Assembly (NCBI RefSeq): GCF_019744875.1
Contig: NZ_JAIETU010000005.1
Coordinates: forward strand, 682,001 to 746,000
DNA: 64,000 bases
Source: Hyphomicrobium sp.
GTDB taxonomy: Bacteria; Pseudomonadota; Alphaproteobacteria; Rhizobiales; Hyphomicrobiaceae
Direction of reading: 5' to 3'
Under the pieces are notes generated by a model that did no database searches, was not told the origin of the DNA, and worked only from the letters and a program-made list of their open reading frames with translations. This document shows, piece after piece, positions 52,843 through 61,735 of this stretch (positions within the stretch are counted from its first letter, which is position 1; each line of letters starts with the position of its first letter). A program made the translations under genes and the position numbers.

Positions 52843-53709
52843 TTACACGGGCGCGGCCGCGGCCGGCCCGGCTTCTCCCACATGCTCGATTTCGACCGGA
52901 CCTGTCATGAGAATGCGGTTTTCGGGGGTCCATTCTATGACCAGGTCGCCGCCGGGCAGCGTCACGGTGATCTTGCGGTCGGTAAGCCGCTTGCGCATGG
53001 CCGAGATCGCGGACGCGCAGGCGGCGGTGCCGCACGCCCGCGTGAGGCCTGCGCCGCGTTCCCATGTGCGGATCTTGATCGCGGTGCGCGACGTCACTTC
53101 GGCCAGTGTCACGTTGGTGCGCTCGGGAAACAACGGGTGGTTCTCGATCATCGGCCCGAAACGGCCGAGGTCATAGGTGTCGACCGGCTTGTCGGCCCAA
53201 AACACGACGTGCGGATTGCCGACGTTCACAACCGACGGCGAATGCAGGATCGGCGCGTCGATGGGGCCGATCTGAAGCTCGATGGCGCGCGTGTCGTGGA
53301 AAGGCTCCGACAACGGAATGTCTTCCCAGCCGAAGCGCGGCTCGCCCATGTCGACGGTGATGGCGGAGATGTCTTCGATCGAAACGGCGACGAGGCCGGA
53401 TCGCGTTTCGAAGCGCATGGCGGATTGGCCGGTGCGCTCGCGCTCGAGCCAGCCGATGCAGCGCGTACCGTTGCCGCAGGCGGCGGATTCGGATCCGTCG
53501 GTATTGAAGATCTGTACGAACGCGGCCGTGCCCGGTGTGCGCGGCGGCAGCATCACCATCATCTGGTCGAACGCCGTCGCGGGGTTTGCGGCCAGCGTCT
53601 TGATTTCGCTTGCATTAAGGGTGCGTCCGCTGCCGCGCAAGTCGACCGCGAGGATCTCGTTGCCGAGGCCGTTCATCTTGACGTAGCGGAGGGGTGCGTG
53701 TGCGCTCAT
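52843..53709 (-). CDS. dapF: Diaminopimelate epimerase
   Basis: Interconverts LL- and meso-diaminopimelate for lysine and peptidoglycan. The 288-residue protein carries both catalytic cysteine motifs: SAACGNGTRCIGWLER and LTRACGTAACASAIS. The start KMNGLGNEILAVDLRG is typical. The ATG at 53709 is used; the frame is open further upstream but without family similarity. The C-terminus has a short Ala/Pro tail. It heads the dapF-mtaB-ftsY-yciB run. Confidence 0.96.
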   Translation of the reverse strand: MSAHAPLRYVKMNGLGNEILAVDLRGSGRTLNASEIKTLAANPATAFDQMMVMLPPRTPGTAAFVQIFNTDGSESAACGNGTRCIGWLERERTGQSAMRFETRSGLVAVSIEDISAITVDMGEPRFGWEDIPLSEPFHDTRAIELQIGPIDAPILHSPSVVNVGNPHVVFWADKPVDTYDLGRFGPMIENHPLFPERTNVTLAEVTSRTAIKIRTWERGAGLTRACGTAACASAISAMRKRLTDRKITVTLPGGDLVIEWTPENRILMTGPVEIEHVGEAGPAAAAPV

Positions 53710-53836
53710 GGGGCCACTATATGGGCAAAGCCCGCACAAATGACAATTCGGCGGGTGACTTCGTCGGTGGCGGGTCTCGGCAATCGCCTTTCGCTCACTA
53801 CATGTGGGGGACACTTTTCCAGCCAACGAGGTCTTT

Positions 53837-54973
53837 ATGATTCCCCGCTTGAGCCTCACCGCTCCTTTGCTGTTTCTCATGACGCCGCCTGCAGTCGCCG
53901 AGCAGACCAACGCGCCGGAGGCTCCCAAGACAGCCGTGACGCTCAAGACGGTCGCCAAGGGTCTCGAAAATCCGTGGGCTCTGGAATTTCTGCCGGACGG
54001 GCGGATGCTGGTCACGGAAAAAGCGGGGCGGCTTCGTGTGGTCGCCAAGGACGGGACGCTTGGCGATCCGATCAGCGGCGTGCCGGAGGTCGTGAGCGAA
54101 AATCAGGCCGGGTTGCTCGACGTGGCGCTGGCACCGGACTACCTCGACAGCGGACGCATCTATTTCTCCTACTCGGAGCCACGCGAGGGTGGAGCGAACG
54201 CCACCAGCCTCGCGCGGGCCCGGCTGGTGCTCGACGGCGATAACGGCAAGCTCGAAGACCTCTCCGTGATTTTCCGCCAGGAGCCCGCCTTCAAGAGCTT
54301 CCACCACTTCGGATCGCGCATTGCATTCGCGGACGATGGCACGCTGTTTCTGACGACCGGAGAGCGCAACATCGCGCGGCAGGAGTCGCAGAACCCGGCC
54401 AACACGGTCGGCAAAGTGATCCACATCACTGGCGATGGCGCGGCAGCCGCGGACAATCCGAAAATCGACGGCTGGGATCCGAAGGTGTGGTCGATCGGGC
54501 ATCGCAACGTTCAGGGCGCGGCGATCGATCCGGCGACGGGCAAGCTCTGGACGCTCGAGCATGGTCCGCAGGGTGGCGACGAGCTGAACCAGCCCGAGGC
54601 CGGCAAGAACTACGGCTGGCCGATCATCATCTACGGCAAGGAGTATTCCGGCTCGCCGGTCGGTGAGGGGATCACGTCCAAGCCGGGCCTCGAACAGCCG
54701 GTCTACTATTGGAACCCGTCAATCGCGACGTCGTCGCTCACTTTCTATACCGGCGATCTCTTTCCCGGCTGGAAGGGCAGCATTCTGGTGGGCGCGCTCA
54801 AGTACATGCATGTGCAGCGCCTGGTGATGAAGGACGGCAAGGTCATCGCGCAGGAGATTCTCGCCGACGACATCGGCGAACGGGTGCGCGACGTGAAACA
54901 AGGCCCGGACGGGGCCATCTATCTCGTCACCGACGATGCCAATGGCCGCATCGTACGCATGGCACCGCAGTAG
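53837..54973 (+). CDS. Periplasmic PQQ-dependent aldose dehydrogenase (YliI/GdhB type)
   Basis: A 378-residue soluble beta-propeller sugar dehydrogenase with a signal peptide (about residues 1-23). Family motifs: LENPWALEFLPDGRMLVTEK, ENQAGLLDVALAPDY, IYFSYSEP, SFHHFGSRIAFADDGTLFLT, GHRNVQGAAIDPATGKLW followed by EHGPQGGDELN (calcium/PQQ site) and GKNYGWPII. These enzymes oxidise aldoses with PQQ as cofactor in the periplasm. No pqq synthesis genes are visible in the window. Divergent from dapF. Confidence 0.92.
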   Translation: MIPRLSLTAPLLFLMTPPAVAEQTNAPEAPKTAVTLKTVAKGLENPWALEFLPDGRMLVTEKAGRLRVVAKDGTLGDPISGVPEVVSENQAGLLDVALAPDYLDSGRIYFSYSEPREGGANATSLARARLVLDGDNGKLEDLSVIFRQEPAFKSFHHFGSRIAFADDGTLFLTTGERNIARQESQNPANTVGKVIHITGDGAAAADNPKIDGWDPKVWSIGHRNVQGAAIDPATGKLWTLEHGPQGGDELNQPEAGKNYGWPIIIYGKEYSGSPVGEGITSKPGLEQPVYYWNPSIATSSLTFYTGDLFPGWKGSILVGALKYMHVQRLVMKDGKVIAQEILADDIGERVRDVKQGPDGAIYLVTDDANGRIVRMAPQ

Positions 54974-54996
54974 GGCGGCTTCGATCGCCTCTCACA

Positions 54997-55020
54997 CCTC
55001 CCCCGCTGAAACGGGGGAGG
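54997..55020. repeat. CCTCCCCCG/CGGGGGAGG palindrome (REP-like)
   Basis: Perfect 9 bp stem with loop CTGAAA between convergent genes. No T-run. A similar CCCTCCC palindrome lies at 10366, which suggests a dispersed intergenic family. Confidence 0.65.
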
Positions 55021-55073
55021 ATCGTGGGACGCACGCTGCGCGTGGCGGCGGGTTCGCCGCTCAATGATTGGCT

Positions 55074-55589
55074 CTAGTAGCGGCTGCTGCCTGACGGCGG
55101 GCCCTGACGCGTCGTGTCCGGCGCCATATCCTTCGCCTTCACGCGGTCGGAGCCGTGGACCTGCACCGTTTCCGTGCGGTCGATCTGGCAATCCTGGTTG
55201 CGGTCGAGCAGCTTGAAGGCAAGGTTCTGCTTGCCCGTCATTTCTTCGAGGCTGAGCTTGCCGTCGCCGTTGGCGTCGTAATAGGCGATGTTCGCGACCT
55301 CGAAGAGGCGGTCGTTCTTGACGAGGATCTTGTGCTCTTCCGCGTCGATGAAGCCGTCGCCGTTGGTGTCGGCCTCGCGGAACGACGTCGTGATGTACTG
55401 GACCCATTCGTCGCAACCGACGGATCCGTTCTTATCGAGGTCCCAGGTCTGGGCGGCGCCGATGAAGGTGCGGTCGAAGTCGTTGGTATCCTTGAACGGA
55501 TTACCGATGCCCGTCGAGCAGCCGCCTCCGAGCATTGCCGGGACTACAGCCGCTGAGGCCAACGCGCACTGCCAGCGCCACTTCAACAT
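55074..55589 (-). CDS. EF-hand lipoprotein
   Basis: A 171-residue calcium-binding-type lipoprotein. The signal peptide ends in the lipobox LGGGCS (Cys24). Four EF-hand loops follow: DLDKNGSVGCDEW, DTNGDGFIDAEE, DANGDGKLSLEE and DRNQDCQIDRTE. The middle two fit the 12-residue consensus best; the first and last deviate, and a cysteine in the fourth may weaken binding. Probably a periplasmic calcium buffer or sensor. Not in an operon; the partner is unknown. Confidence 0.85.
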   Translation of the reverse strand: MLKWRWQCALASAAVVPAMLGGGCSTGIGNPFKDTNDFDRTFIGAAQTWDLDKNGSVGCDEWVQYITTSFREADTNGDGFIDAEEHKILVKNDRLFEVANIAYYDANGDGKLSLEEMTGKQNLAFKLLDRNQDCQIDRTETVQVHGSDRVKAKDMAPDTTRQGPPSGSSRY

Positions 55590-55895
55590 TACGTCTCTCC
55601 CCCAAGGGGCTTTCCGGAAATCTGCTCGGTCGCGGAAAGACCCTATCTCTTTGATCCGGCGTGCATCTTTCCGGAATGCGTTTTTCCGGAAGCGCTCATT
55701 TGCCCGCGCCCAACGTTCGCCCAGGGTGTCCTGGGCTCAGATCGGCACGGAATTATGGTTGCGGGCCAGGCCGGGAGGCAACGATTTCACCCGGTCAGCC
55801 CCCATTTTTCGGGTACGCGTGGTCCTGCAACACACCTTCGGGCCGGCCAACTGCCGGTAAATCGCGCCGTTTCGCCGTCTGTCTCCGCCGGGGCG

Positions 55896-55924
55896 TTGAC
55901 AGGGGCCGGTCGATCGGAGATTGT
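55896..55924 (+). promoter_or_regulatory. Candidate sigma-70 promoter for ffh
   Basis: TTGACA, a 17 bp spacer, then GATTGT (4 of 6 matches to TATAAT-type -10). The -35 is perfect. It would give a roughly 185 nt leader for ffh. Confidence 0.45.
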
Positions 55925-55998
55925 GCGCCCAAATTCCGACGGCCCTGGTCTTCAGAGCCGCCGCCCTGCACATGGCCTAGTTACTGACCGATGATTCA

Positions 55999-56025
55999 CG
56001 TTTCGGACTGATAGGGTCCGAAACG
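55999..56025. promoter_or_regulatory. 10-bp inverted repeat CGTTTCGGAC/GTCCGAAACG in the ffh leader
   Basis: Perfect 10 bp arms separated by TGATAGG. No T-run follows, so it is not an intrinsic terminator. It could be an operator or a leader hairpin between the ffh promoter and start. Confidence 0.5.
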
Positions 56026-56117
56026 ATCATGGTCCACCGGGCCGGGAGGCAGGGGGGTGAACATCCGACAGCGCGTTGCGCCCTCGGGTGCTTTCAGCGT
56101 TTTGCATATGAGGCACG

Positions 56118-57695
56118 ATGTTTCAATCGCTCTCCGATCGCCTGGGGCAGGTTTTCGACAAGCTGACGAAGCGCGGCGCGCTGTCCGAGAGCGACGTGTC
56201 GGACGCCATGCGCGAGGTGCGCCGGTCGCTGATCGAAGCGGATGTGGCGCTGGACGTGGTGCGCGACTTCATCGATCGCGTCAAAGCTAAGGCCGTCGGG
56301 CAGGAGGTTCTGCGCTCGGTGACGCCCGGCCAGATGGTCGTCAAGATCGTCAACGACGAGCTGATCCGCATGCTCGGATCTGACGCGGCGCCGATCGATC
56401 TGCATGCGAGCCCGCCCGTCGCCATCCTGATGGCCGGCCTGCAGGGCTCCGGTAAGACGACGACGACGGCGAAGATCGCCTGGCGCCTCAAGACGCGCGA
56501 CAAGAAGAAAGTGCTGATGGCGTCGCTCGACACGCGCCGTCCCGCGGCACAAGAGCAGCTTCGCGTGCTCGGCGAGCAGACCGAGGTTGCGACGCTGCCG
56601 ATCGTGGCCGGCCAGACGCCGCTGCAGATCGCCAAGCGCGCCATCGAGGCCGCGCGCCTCGGCGGCTACGACGTGGTGATGCTCGACACGGCCGGCCGTA
56701 CGACGCTCGACGACGAGCTCATGACCGAAGTGGCCGAGGTCAAGGCCGCAACCAACCCGCATGAAATTCTGCTCGTTCTCGACAGCCTGACCGGCCAGGA
56801 CGCGGTCAACACGGCCAAGGCGTTCGACAGCCGCCTCGCGATCACGGGCACGGTGCTGACGCGCGCCGACGGCGATGGCCGTGGCGGCGCGGCGCTCTCC
56901 ATGCGCGCGGTGACGGGCAAGCCGATCAAGCTGCTCGGCACGGGCGAGAAGTGGGACGCGCTCGAAGACTTCGATCCGCAGCGCGTCGCGGGCCGCATCC
57001 TCGGCATGGGCGACATCGTCGGGCTGGTCGAGAAGGCCGCGCAGACGATCGACGTCGAAAAAGCGAAGTCCATCGCCCAGAAGATGAAGAAGGGCGACTT
57101 CGATCTCGAGGATCTTGGCGAACAGCTCGCCCAGATGGAGAAGATCGGAGGCATGGGCGGCGTGCTCGGCATGTTGCCCGGCGTTGGCAAGATCAAGCAG
57201 CAGATCAACGCCGCCAACATCGACGACAAGGTCATCCGGCGTCAGCGCGCGATCATCTCGTCGATGACGCCCAAGGAGCGGCGCGCGCCGAAACTGCTCG
57301 ACGCCAAGCGCAAGCGGCGGATCGCGGCGGGCTCCGGCACCAAGGTCGAAGAGATCAACAAGCTCATCAAGATGCACCGCCAGATGGCGGACATGATGAA
57401 GCAGATGGGCAAGAACCGCGGAATGATGTCGCGCATGTTCGGCATGGGCGGCGGTGCGGGCCCTTCCGAAGCGGAGATGGCGCAGATGCAGGAGGAGCTC
57501 GCGCGGCTCGATCCGAAAGCGATCGCGCAATTGCCGCCTGAGCTTCGTGACGCGCTGCCTCCGGGCGGGGCGAAAGGATTGCCGGGACTGAGTGGGGGCG
57601 GGGTGCCGCGTCTGCCAGGTCTTGGCGGTGGCGGCCTGCCGGGTCTCGGCGGCTCGCTTCCGAAATTCCCGGGTTTCCCGGGGAAGAAGAAATAG
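56118..57695 (+). CDS. ffh: Signal recognition particle protein Ffh
   Basis: GTPase subunit of the SRP that binds signal sequences and the SRP RNA. The 525-residue protein has the N domain ([20 protein letters not shown]), the G domain P-loop [33 protein letters not shown] and [16 protein letters not shown] long Met-rich M domain contains [20 protein letters not shown] followed by a Gly/Pro tail after residue about 455. Upstream spacer is wide; rpsP follows after 71 bp. Confidence 0.97.
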   Translation: MFQSLSDRLGQVFDKLTKRGALSESDVSDAMREVRRSLIEADVALDVVRDFIDRVKAKAVGQEVLRSVTPGQMVVKIVNDELIRMLGSDAAPIDLHASPPVAILMAGLQGSGKTTTTAKIAWRLKTRDKKKVLMASLDTRRPAAQEQLRVLGEQTEVATLPIVAGQTPLQIAKRAIEAARLGGYDVVMLDTAGRTTLDDELMTEVAEVKAATNPHEILLVLDSLTGQDAVNTAKAFDSRLAITGTVLTRADGDGRGGAALSMRAVTGKPIKLLGTGEKWDALEDFDPQRVAGRILGMGDIVGLVEKAAQTIDVEKAKSIAQKMKKGDFDLEDLGEQLAQMEKIGGMGGVLGMLPGVGKIKQQINAANIDDKVIRRQRAIISSMTPKERRAPKLLDAKRKRRIAAGSGTKVEEINKLIKMHRQMADMMKQMGKNRGMMSRMFGMGGGAGPSEAEMAQMQEELARLDPKAIAQLPPELRDALPPGGAKGLPGLSGGGVPRLPGLGGGGLPGLGGSLPKFPGFPGKKK

Positions 57696-57766
57696 ACGTC
57701 ACTTCAGATTCAAAACATCAGGCGGTGCGCCGCCGAAACAGAAGAACCAGAGAAAGGACTTTTCGT

Positions 57767-58138
57767 ATGTCTGCCAAGATCCGTCTTTCGCGCGGCGGCG
57801 CCAAGAAGCGCCCTTACTACTACGTCGTCGTGGCCCACAGCGCCTCGCCGCGCGACGGCCGCTACATCGAGCAGATCGGCACCTTCAACCCGATGCTGCC
57901 GAAGGATAGCGCCGATCGCGTCAAGTTGATCGAAGACCGCTGCAAGTACTGGCTGTCGGTCGGCGCGCAGCCGACGGACCGCGTCGAGCGTCTGTTCGAC
58001 GGCGCGGGCCTGCTGAAGCGCGAGCCGCGCAACAATCCCGAGAAGTCGAAGCCGAAGAAGAAGGCGCAGGAGCGCGCTGCCGCCAAGGCCAAGGCTGCCG
58101 AGGACGCCGCTGCTGCCGCTGCCGGTGGCGACGCATAA
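57767..58138 (+). CDS. rpsP: 30S ribosomal protein S16
   Basis: Small-subunit ribosomal protein. The 123-residue product starts [19 protein letters not shown] and has [14 protein letters not shown] and [17 protein letters not shown]. The C-terminal extension is Lys/Ala-rich ([20 protein letters not shown]) as in other Hyphomicrobiales. The ATG at 57767 is preceded by AGAAAGGAC. A terminator follows, separating it from rimM. Confidence 0.97.
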   Translation: MSAKIRLSRGGAKKRPYYYVVVAHSASPRDGRYIEQIGTFNPMLPKDSADRVKLIEDRCKYWLSVGAQPTDRVERLFDGAGLLKREPRNNPEKSKPKKKAQERAAAKAKAAEDAAAAAAGGDA

Positions 58139-58163
58139 AGTCCGACACACCGATGTCGCTGCG

Positions 58164-58193
58164 AAAGTGCCCGGCGGTGCCGGGCACTTTTTT
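58164..58193 (+). terminator. Intrinsic terminator after rpsP
   Basis: 12 bp stem AAAGTGCCCGGC/GCCGGGCACTTT with loop GGT and a following T-run. It splits the usual rpsP-rimM transcription unit. Confidence 0.95.
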
Positions 58194-58521
58194 GTTTGGC
58201 GGATTTGTTCCGCGCGCGGTCGGATATACCGGCGCTGCTGCAATTCTGCATCAGGCACGAAACTTTGGCGGGGCCTACCCGGGCGGGTGTCGTGAGGGCG
58301 CGCGAATTGTCATAGCTTCGTCGTAGCTGCTGTTTGGGGATGGCAGCCCGCATGAGCGGAGGCGAAGGGGACAGGAGCGGCGATGGCCGGCATGTCCGGC
58401 GGTCGGGTTGGTCCTGTAAGCGACGGGGACGACTTCCATGCCATTGAGGACCAATCTCGACGAGGCACAAGCGGCCTGGTGGGATCGGAGAAGCGACGTG
58501 CTGGTCCAGGGGACGGCACTC

Positions 58522-58620
58522 ATGACCGAAAAGCCCGACACCGATACGTGGACGCACCGGGAGCGGCGGCTCTGGCTCTATGCCATCGCCATCGGCAACC
58601 GCATTGAGCGGCTGCAGTAA
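58522..58620 (+). CDS. Possible small protein (32 residues)
   Basis: A short frame from ATG 58522 (open upstream to ATG 58438) with strong G/C preference at third codon positions in its last 30 codons, like real genes here. The 32-residue product, starting MTEKPDTDTWTHRERRLWLY and ending IGNRIERLQ, is amphipathic. A GGGG lies 9 bp upstream. Unrecognised. It could be a real small protein or chance; it lies in a 545 bp gap that otherwise holds only the rpsP terminator. Confidence 0.3.
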   Translation: MTEKPDTDTWTHRERRLWLYAIAIGNRIERLQ

Positions 58621-58683
58621 ACAGCGCATCTGCGCGACGCCTTCACGCCCTTGCCGGGTGCGCGGCCTTAAGGATGGGCTGCG

Positions 58684-59148
58684 GTGGCTCGTGCGCCCGC
58701 GCTGCAATCCGTGGTAGTGCTTTTCCACAAAGACACTCGGATGGGTCCAGCGGACGGCGAGGCGATCGGCGTGGTGCACGAAGGCGTCTACGGGTTGAGT
58801 TTCACGACGGCGGCCGAAATGAACGGCGCCGAGCGGGTCGAAGGGCTCGCAGTGCTGCGCGGCGGCCGGGTGCTCGGCTCGGATCCGCACGGGGGTGTTT
58901 TCACCGGGCGCTATCATTATGATGCGGCTTGCGGCGAGGCGGTCATCGCCGTGCGGCTGGCCGTTCCGCCCGGCGGGATGCTGCTGACGGGGCTCGAAGC
59001 GGGTCCCGACGGTCTCGTGGTCGACATTGCCGGCCGGTTCGCGCCGGCACGGCCGGTGTCATCGGCGGTGGTCGACGTGGCCGGAGCGCCCATCGAGGTC
59101 GAGTTGCGGTTCGTCGGGCCGCTGTCGGCCGGTTCCGCGGCAGCCTAG
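58684..59148 (+). CDS. GrlR-like small protein
   Basis: A 154-residue protein whose core resembles the GrlR/T3SS negative-regulator-like lipocalin fold seen in many Hyphomicrobiales. It shows EGVYGLSFTT, a short strand AVLRGGRVLG, DPHGGVFTGRYHYD, and further alternating strands to the C-terminus. No signal peptide. The GTG at 58684 has AAGGA 9 bp upstream; ATG at 58741 is an alternative that would drop 19 residues. It sits just before rimM (22 bp), probably in its transcript. The family resemblance is my reading from pattern and length, not certain; function unknown. Confidence 0.6.
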   Translation: MARAPALQSVVVLFHKDTRMGPADGEAIGVVHEGVYGLSFTTAAEMNGAERVEGLAVLRGGRVLGSDPHGGVFTGRYHYDAACGEAVIAVRLAVPPGGMLLTGLEAGPDGLVVDIAGRFAPARPVSSAVVDVAGAPIEVELRFVGPLSAGSAAA

Positions 59149-59170
59149 AAGATCAAATGCGAAGTTCTCA

Positions 59171-59743
59171 ATGACAGACAAGACGAGCCATCAGGGCGAG
59201 GGCGCGAAGCGGCGGGTGCTGCTCGGCCACATCATCGGCGCGCACGGCATTCGCGGCGCGGTGCTGGTGCGGAGCTATACGGCGGACCCCGACGGCATCG
59301 CGAGCTATGGACCGCTTCAAAGCGAGGACGGGCGCGGCGCGTTCGTGCTCAGCGTGGAGGGCGAGACGGCCAAGGGACTGATCTGCCGCGTCGAGGGCGT
59401 GTCGGATCGCACGCGCGCGGAGACGCTCAAGGGCACGGCGCTTTATGTGTCGCGCGATCGCCTGCCGCCGCCGGAAGACGGCGAGTACTACCATGCGGAT
59501 CTGATCGGGCTCGCGGCGCAGACCGAAGACGGCGCGCCGCTCGGGACGGTGGTGGCGGTTGCGAACTACGGTGCAGGCGACATTCTCGACGTGCGTCCCG
59601 AGGGCGCGAGCCGAACGGTGCTCTATCCCATGACCGATGACGTGGTGCGGCGCGTGGACATCGCGGGCGGCGTCATCGTGCTGGCCCCGCCCGATGAAGT
59701 GGACGCGGGCGACGAGGGTGTGGACGAGCCGGACGACGCGTAG
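59171..59743 (+). CDS. rimM: Ribosome maturation factor RimM
   Basis: Assists 30S head assembly by binding S19. The 190-residue protein has the N-terminal RRVLLGHIIGAHGIRGAVLV motif, the RAETLKGTALYVSRDRLPPP block and the C-terminal PRC-barrel region beginning GEYYHADLIGLAAQTEDG. The acidic tail (VDAGDEGVDEPDDA) is an extension. Normally rimM is followed by trmD and rplS; here an NTF2-like gene follows instead, so the operon is split in this genome. Confidence 0.95.
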   Translation: MTDKTSHQGEGAKRRVLLGHIIGAHGIRGAVLVRSYTADPDGIASYGPLQSEDGRGAFVLSVEGETAKGLICRVEGVSDRTRAETLKGTALYVSRDRLPPPEDGEYYHADLIGLAAQTEDGAPLGTVVAVANYGAGDILDVRPEGASRTVLYPMTDDVVRRVDIAGGVIVLAPPDEVDAGDEGVDEPDDA

Positions 59744-59826
59744 CGCGCGTTCGGGCGGGATCCATTCGGTTGCTTTCGCGTTCTGCTTTCGCGCCGGCAG
59801 GCATCATTGCCTCACGCGGAGGACGG

Positions 59827-60264
59827 ATGGACGAGACACGCGTGAGGACATTCTTCGAGCGATACGCGCGGTTCTTCAATCGGTCGCTGGGTGGCGATTT
59901 CGACGGGGCGGAAGTCGAGTCACTGTATGCGCCCGTGTTCATCGCGGTCTCGCCGGCCGGTGTGATAACGGGTCAGAATGACGATCACCTCAAGCAGACG
60001 ATGATCGAAGGCTATGCGCGCTATCGCGCAATCGGGACGAAGGAGATGCGGATACGCCATGTCCGCGTCGTCCCCATCGATGTGCTGCATTGCGTGGCGC
60101 ACGTCGCGTGGACCGGCATCTATGCCCGCAACGGCCAACCAGAAACCGAGATTCCCTTCGACGTGCACTACCTCGTGCAGGCGCTCGACGACGGCGAGCC
60201 GAAGGTGTTCGGCTGGGTATCCGGCGACGAGGACGCGCTTCTGCGGCAGCACGGCATTGCCTGA
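59827..60264 (+). CDS. NTF2-like (SnoaL-type fold) protein
   Basis: A 145-residue protein probably of the NTF2-like superfamily. It starts with a helical part (FFERYARFFNRSL), followed by a SLYAPVFIAVSPAGVITGQN strand/loop pattern and paired strands RIRHVRVVPIDVLHCVAHVA and EIPFDVHYLVQALDDGEPKV. The pocket residues are not conserved enough to predict a substrate. ATG at 59827 is preceded by GGAGG. It is convergent with the ubiH-like gene. Catalysis or simple ligand binding are both possible. Confidence 0.7.
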   Translation: MDETRVRTFFERYARFFNRSLGGDFDGAEVESLYAPVFIAVSPAGVITGQNDDHLKQTMIEGYARYRAIGTKEMRIRHVRVVPIDVLHCVAHVAWTGIYARNGQPETEIPFDVHYLVQALDDGEPKVFGWVSGDEDALLRQHGIA

Positions 60265-60299
60265 ATTGCTACCGTCCGCTCCCGGCTGACGTCACGTCG

Positions 60300-61613
60300 T
60301 CAGAGCCGTTCGGATTTGAAGAGGCGGGGGAGGTCGCCGGTGAGGCCGGCGGCTTCGGCGACAAGGCGGCTTTTCAGACCGGGCAGCCGGTCGACCAGAC
60401 CCAGGCCGACATCGCGCGCGGCGCGGACCAGCATCGAGTCATTGGAGAATAGGCGGTTGAGGCCGTCGAATGCGGCGGCGGAGGCGAAGCTGTCGAAGCG
60501 GCGCCAGCGCTCGTAGCGGCCGAGGGCTTCCATGCTGCCGGGATCGAGGCCGAGACGCAGGCTGTCGGCCACGATTTCGCTCAGCGCGGCCACGTCGCGC
60601 AGCGCAAGGTTTACGCCCTGGCCCGCGATCGGATGCACGCCGTGGGCGGCATCGCCGATCAACGCATAGCGCGGGGCGACGTAGGCGCGGGCCAGATGCA
60701 GGTCGAGCGGCCAGGACTGGCGGGGGCCGACGACCTCGATCGCGCCGAGCCGGCCGCCGACGCGCGTTTCGACCTCGGCCAGGAAGCCTGCGTCGTCGAG
60801 CGCCAGGATGCGGCTCGCCTCGTGCTCCTCCTCGGTCCAGGTGAGGCAGGCGCGGTTGCCCGGTAGTGGCAGTATCGCGAACGGTCCTGCCGGCAGAAAG
60901 TGCTGGGTGGCGATGCCGCCGTGCGCGCGTTCATGCGCGATGGTCGTGACAATGGCCGTCTGGCCGTACTTCCAGCCGACCGCCTTGATGCCCGCGCTTT
61001 CGCGCGACGGGGAGCGGCGGCCTTCGGCGCCGACCAGCAGGGGCGCGGCGAGTGTTTCGCCCGACTTAAGTGTGATGTCGACGGCGGCGCCGTCTCCGGA
61101 AAACTGCGCGATCTCGCCGGGCATGAAGAACGTGACGTTCGGCTGTGCGGCGACGGCGTTCTGCAGTGCGCGTTCGAGGACCGATGCCGGCACGATGTGG
61201 CTGGCGGGCTCGGCGGGTGCGCGGGGCGCGCCGCTCGGAGTGTTGTCGCTCGGGCTGTCGTCGCGCAGGTGGTTGTCGTAGGTGAGCAGCACGGGGCGGA
61301 TGCCCGCTTCGAGGCTCGAGTCCGTAATCTCGATGCCAGTGACGGGCTCGGCGGAGGCTGCGATTTCCGGCCAGATGCCAAGCGTCTCCAGCATGCGGCG
61401 CGCGCCCGCCGAAAGTGCAAAGGCCCGCGCGTCGGGCGCGGCGGTTTGCTTGTTGGCGGCGCGATCGTTGGCGATTGGTGGCGCGCGGTCGACGACAGCG
61501 ATGCGCAGGTCGTTTGTGAAGGCGGTGCCGAGCGCGCGCGCCAAGGCGAGGCCGGCAAAGCTCGCGCCGGAAATGACAAGGTCGAAGCGGTGCGTCGGGC
61601 GCGTGTCGGACAT
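60300..61613 (-). CDS. UbiH/UbiF-family FAD-dependent hydroxylase
   Basis: A 437-residue class A flavin monooxygenase of the ubiquinone-synthesis type. Motifs: FAD-binding LVISGASFAGLALARALG (the usual GxGxxG with Ser and Phe in place of two positions), the VGAEGRRSPSRESAGI DG-type motif, and the second FAD motif RYALIGDAAHGVHPIAGQGV followed by NLALRDVAAL. It probably hydroxylates the ubiquinone ring, but the exact position (C4, C5 or C6) is not determined by sequence. ATG at 61613 is used. Divergent from tesB with a 122 bp spacer. Confidence 0.92.
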   Translation of the reverse strand: MSDTRPTHRFDLVISGASFAGLALARALGTAFTNDLRIAVVDRAPPIANDRAANKQTAAPDARAFALSAGARRMLETLGIWPEIAASAEPVTGIEITDSSLEAGIRPVLLTYDNHLRDDSPSDNTPSGAPRAPAEPASHIVPASVLERALQNAVAAQPNVTFFMPGEIAQFSGDGAAVDITLKSGETLAAPLLVGAEGRRSPSRESAGIKAVGWKYGQTAIVTTIAHERAHGGIATQHFLPAGPFAILPLPGNRACLTWTEEEHEASRILALDDAGFLAEVETRVGGRLGAIEVVGPRQSWPLDLHLARAYVAPRYALIGDAAHGVHPIAGQGVNLALRDVAALSEIVADSLRLGLDPGSMEALGRYERWRRFDSFASAAAFDGLNRLFSNDSMLVRAARDVGLGLVDRLPGLKSRLVAEAAGLTGDLPRLFKSERL

Positions 61614-61735
61614 CGGCTCTCGCGAAATCGGAGGCTGCGGCACGCGCGCCAGGGGGGTGCCGGTCACCTTGACCCCTCGGGCGCGTCAGCCCATCGTTTG
61701 GGTTTCGTCGTTAGCATCAAAACCGAGGTGGCACC

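Larger units (their letters stand above)
55590..56117. other. Intergenic region upstream of ffh
   Basis: A 528 bp stretch between the EF-hand gene and ffh. It contains a likely promoter (55896-55924) and a perfect 10 bp inverted repeat (55999-56025). I looked for the SRP RNA gene because it can be near ffh, but found no GGAAGGAGCAGC-type core. No convincing protein gene is present. Confidence 0.5.

Noticed and set aside
55590-56117. SRP RNA gene (ffs) upstream of ffh
   Set aside because: No GGAAGG-type tetraloop/asymmetric-loop core or matching stem found in the gap.
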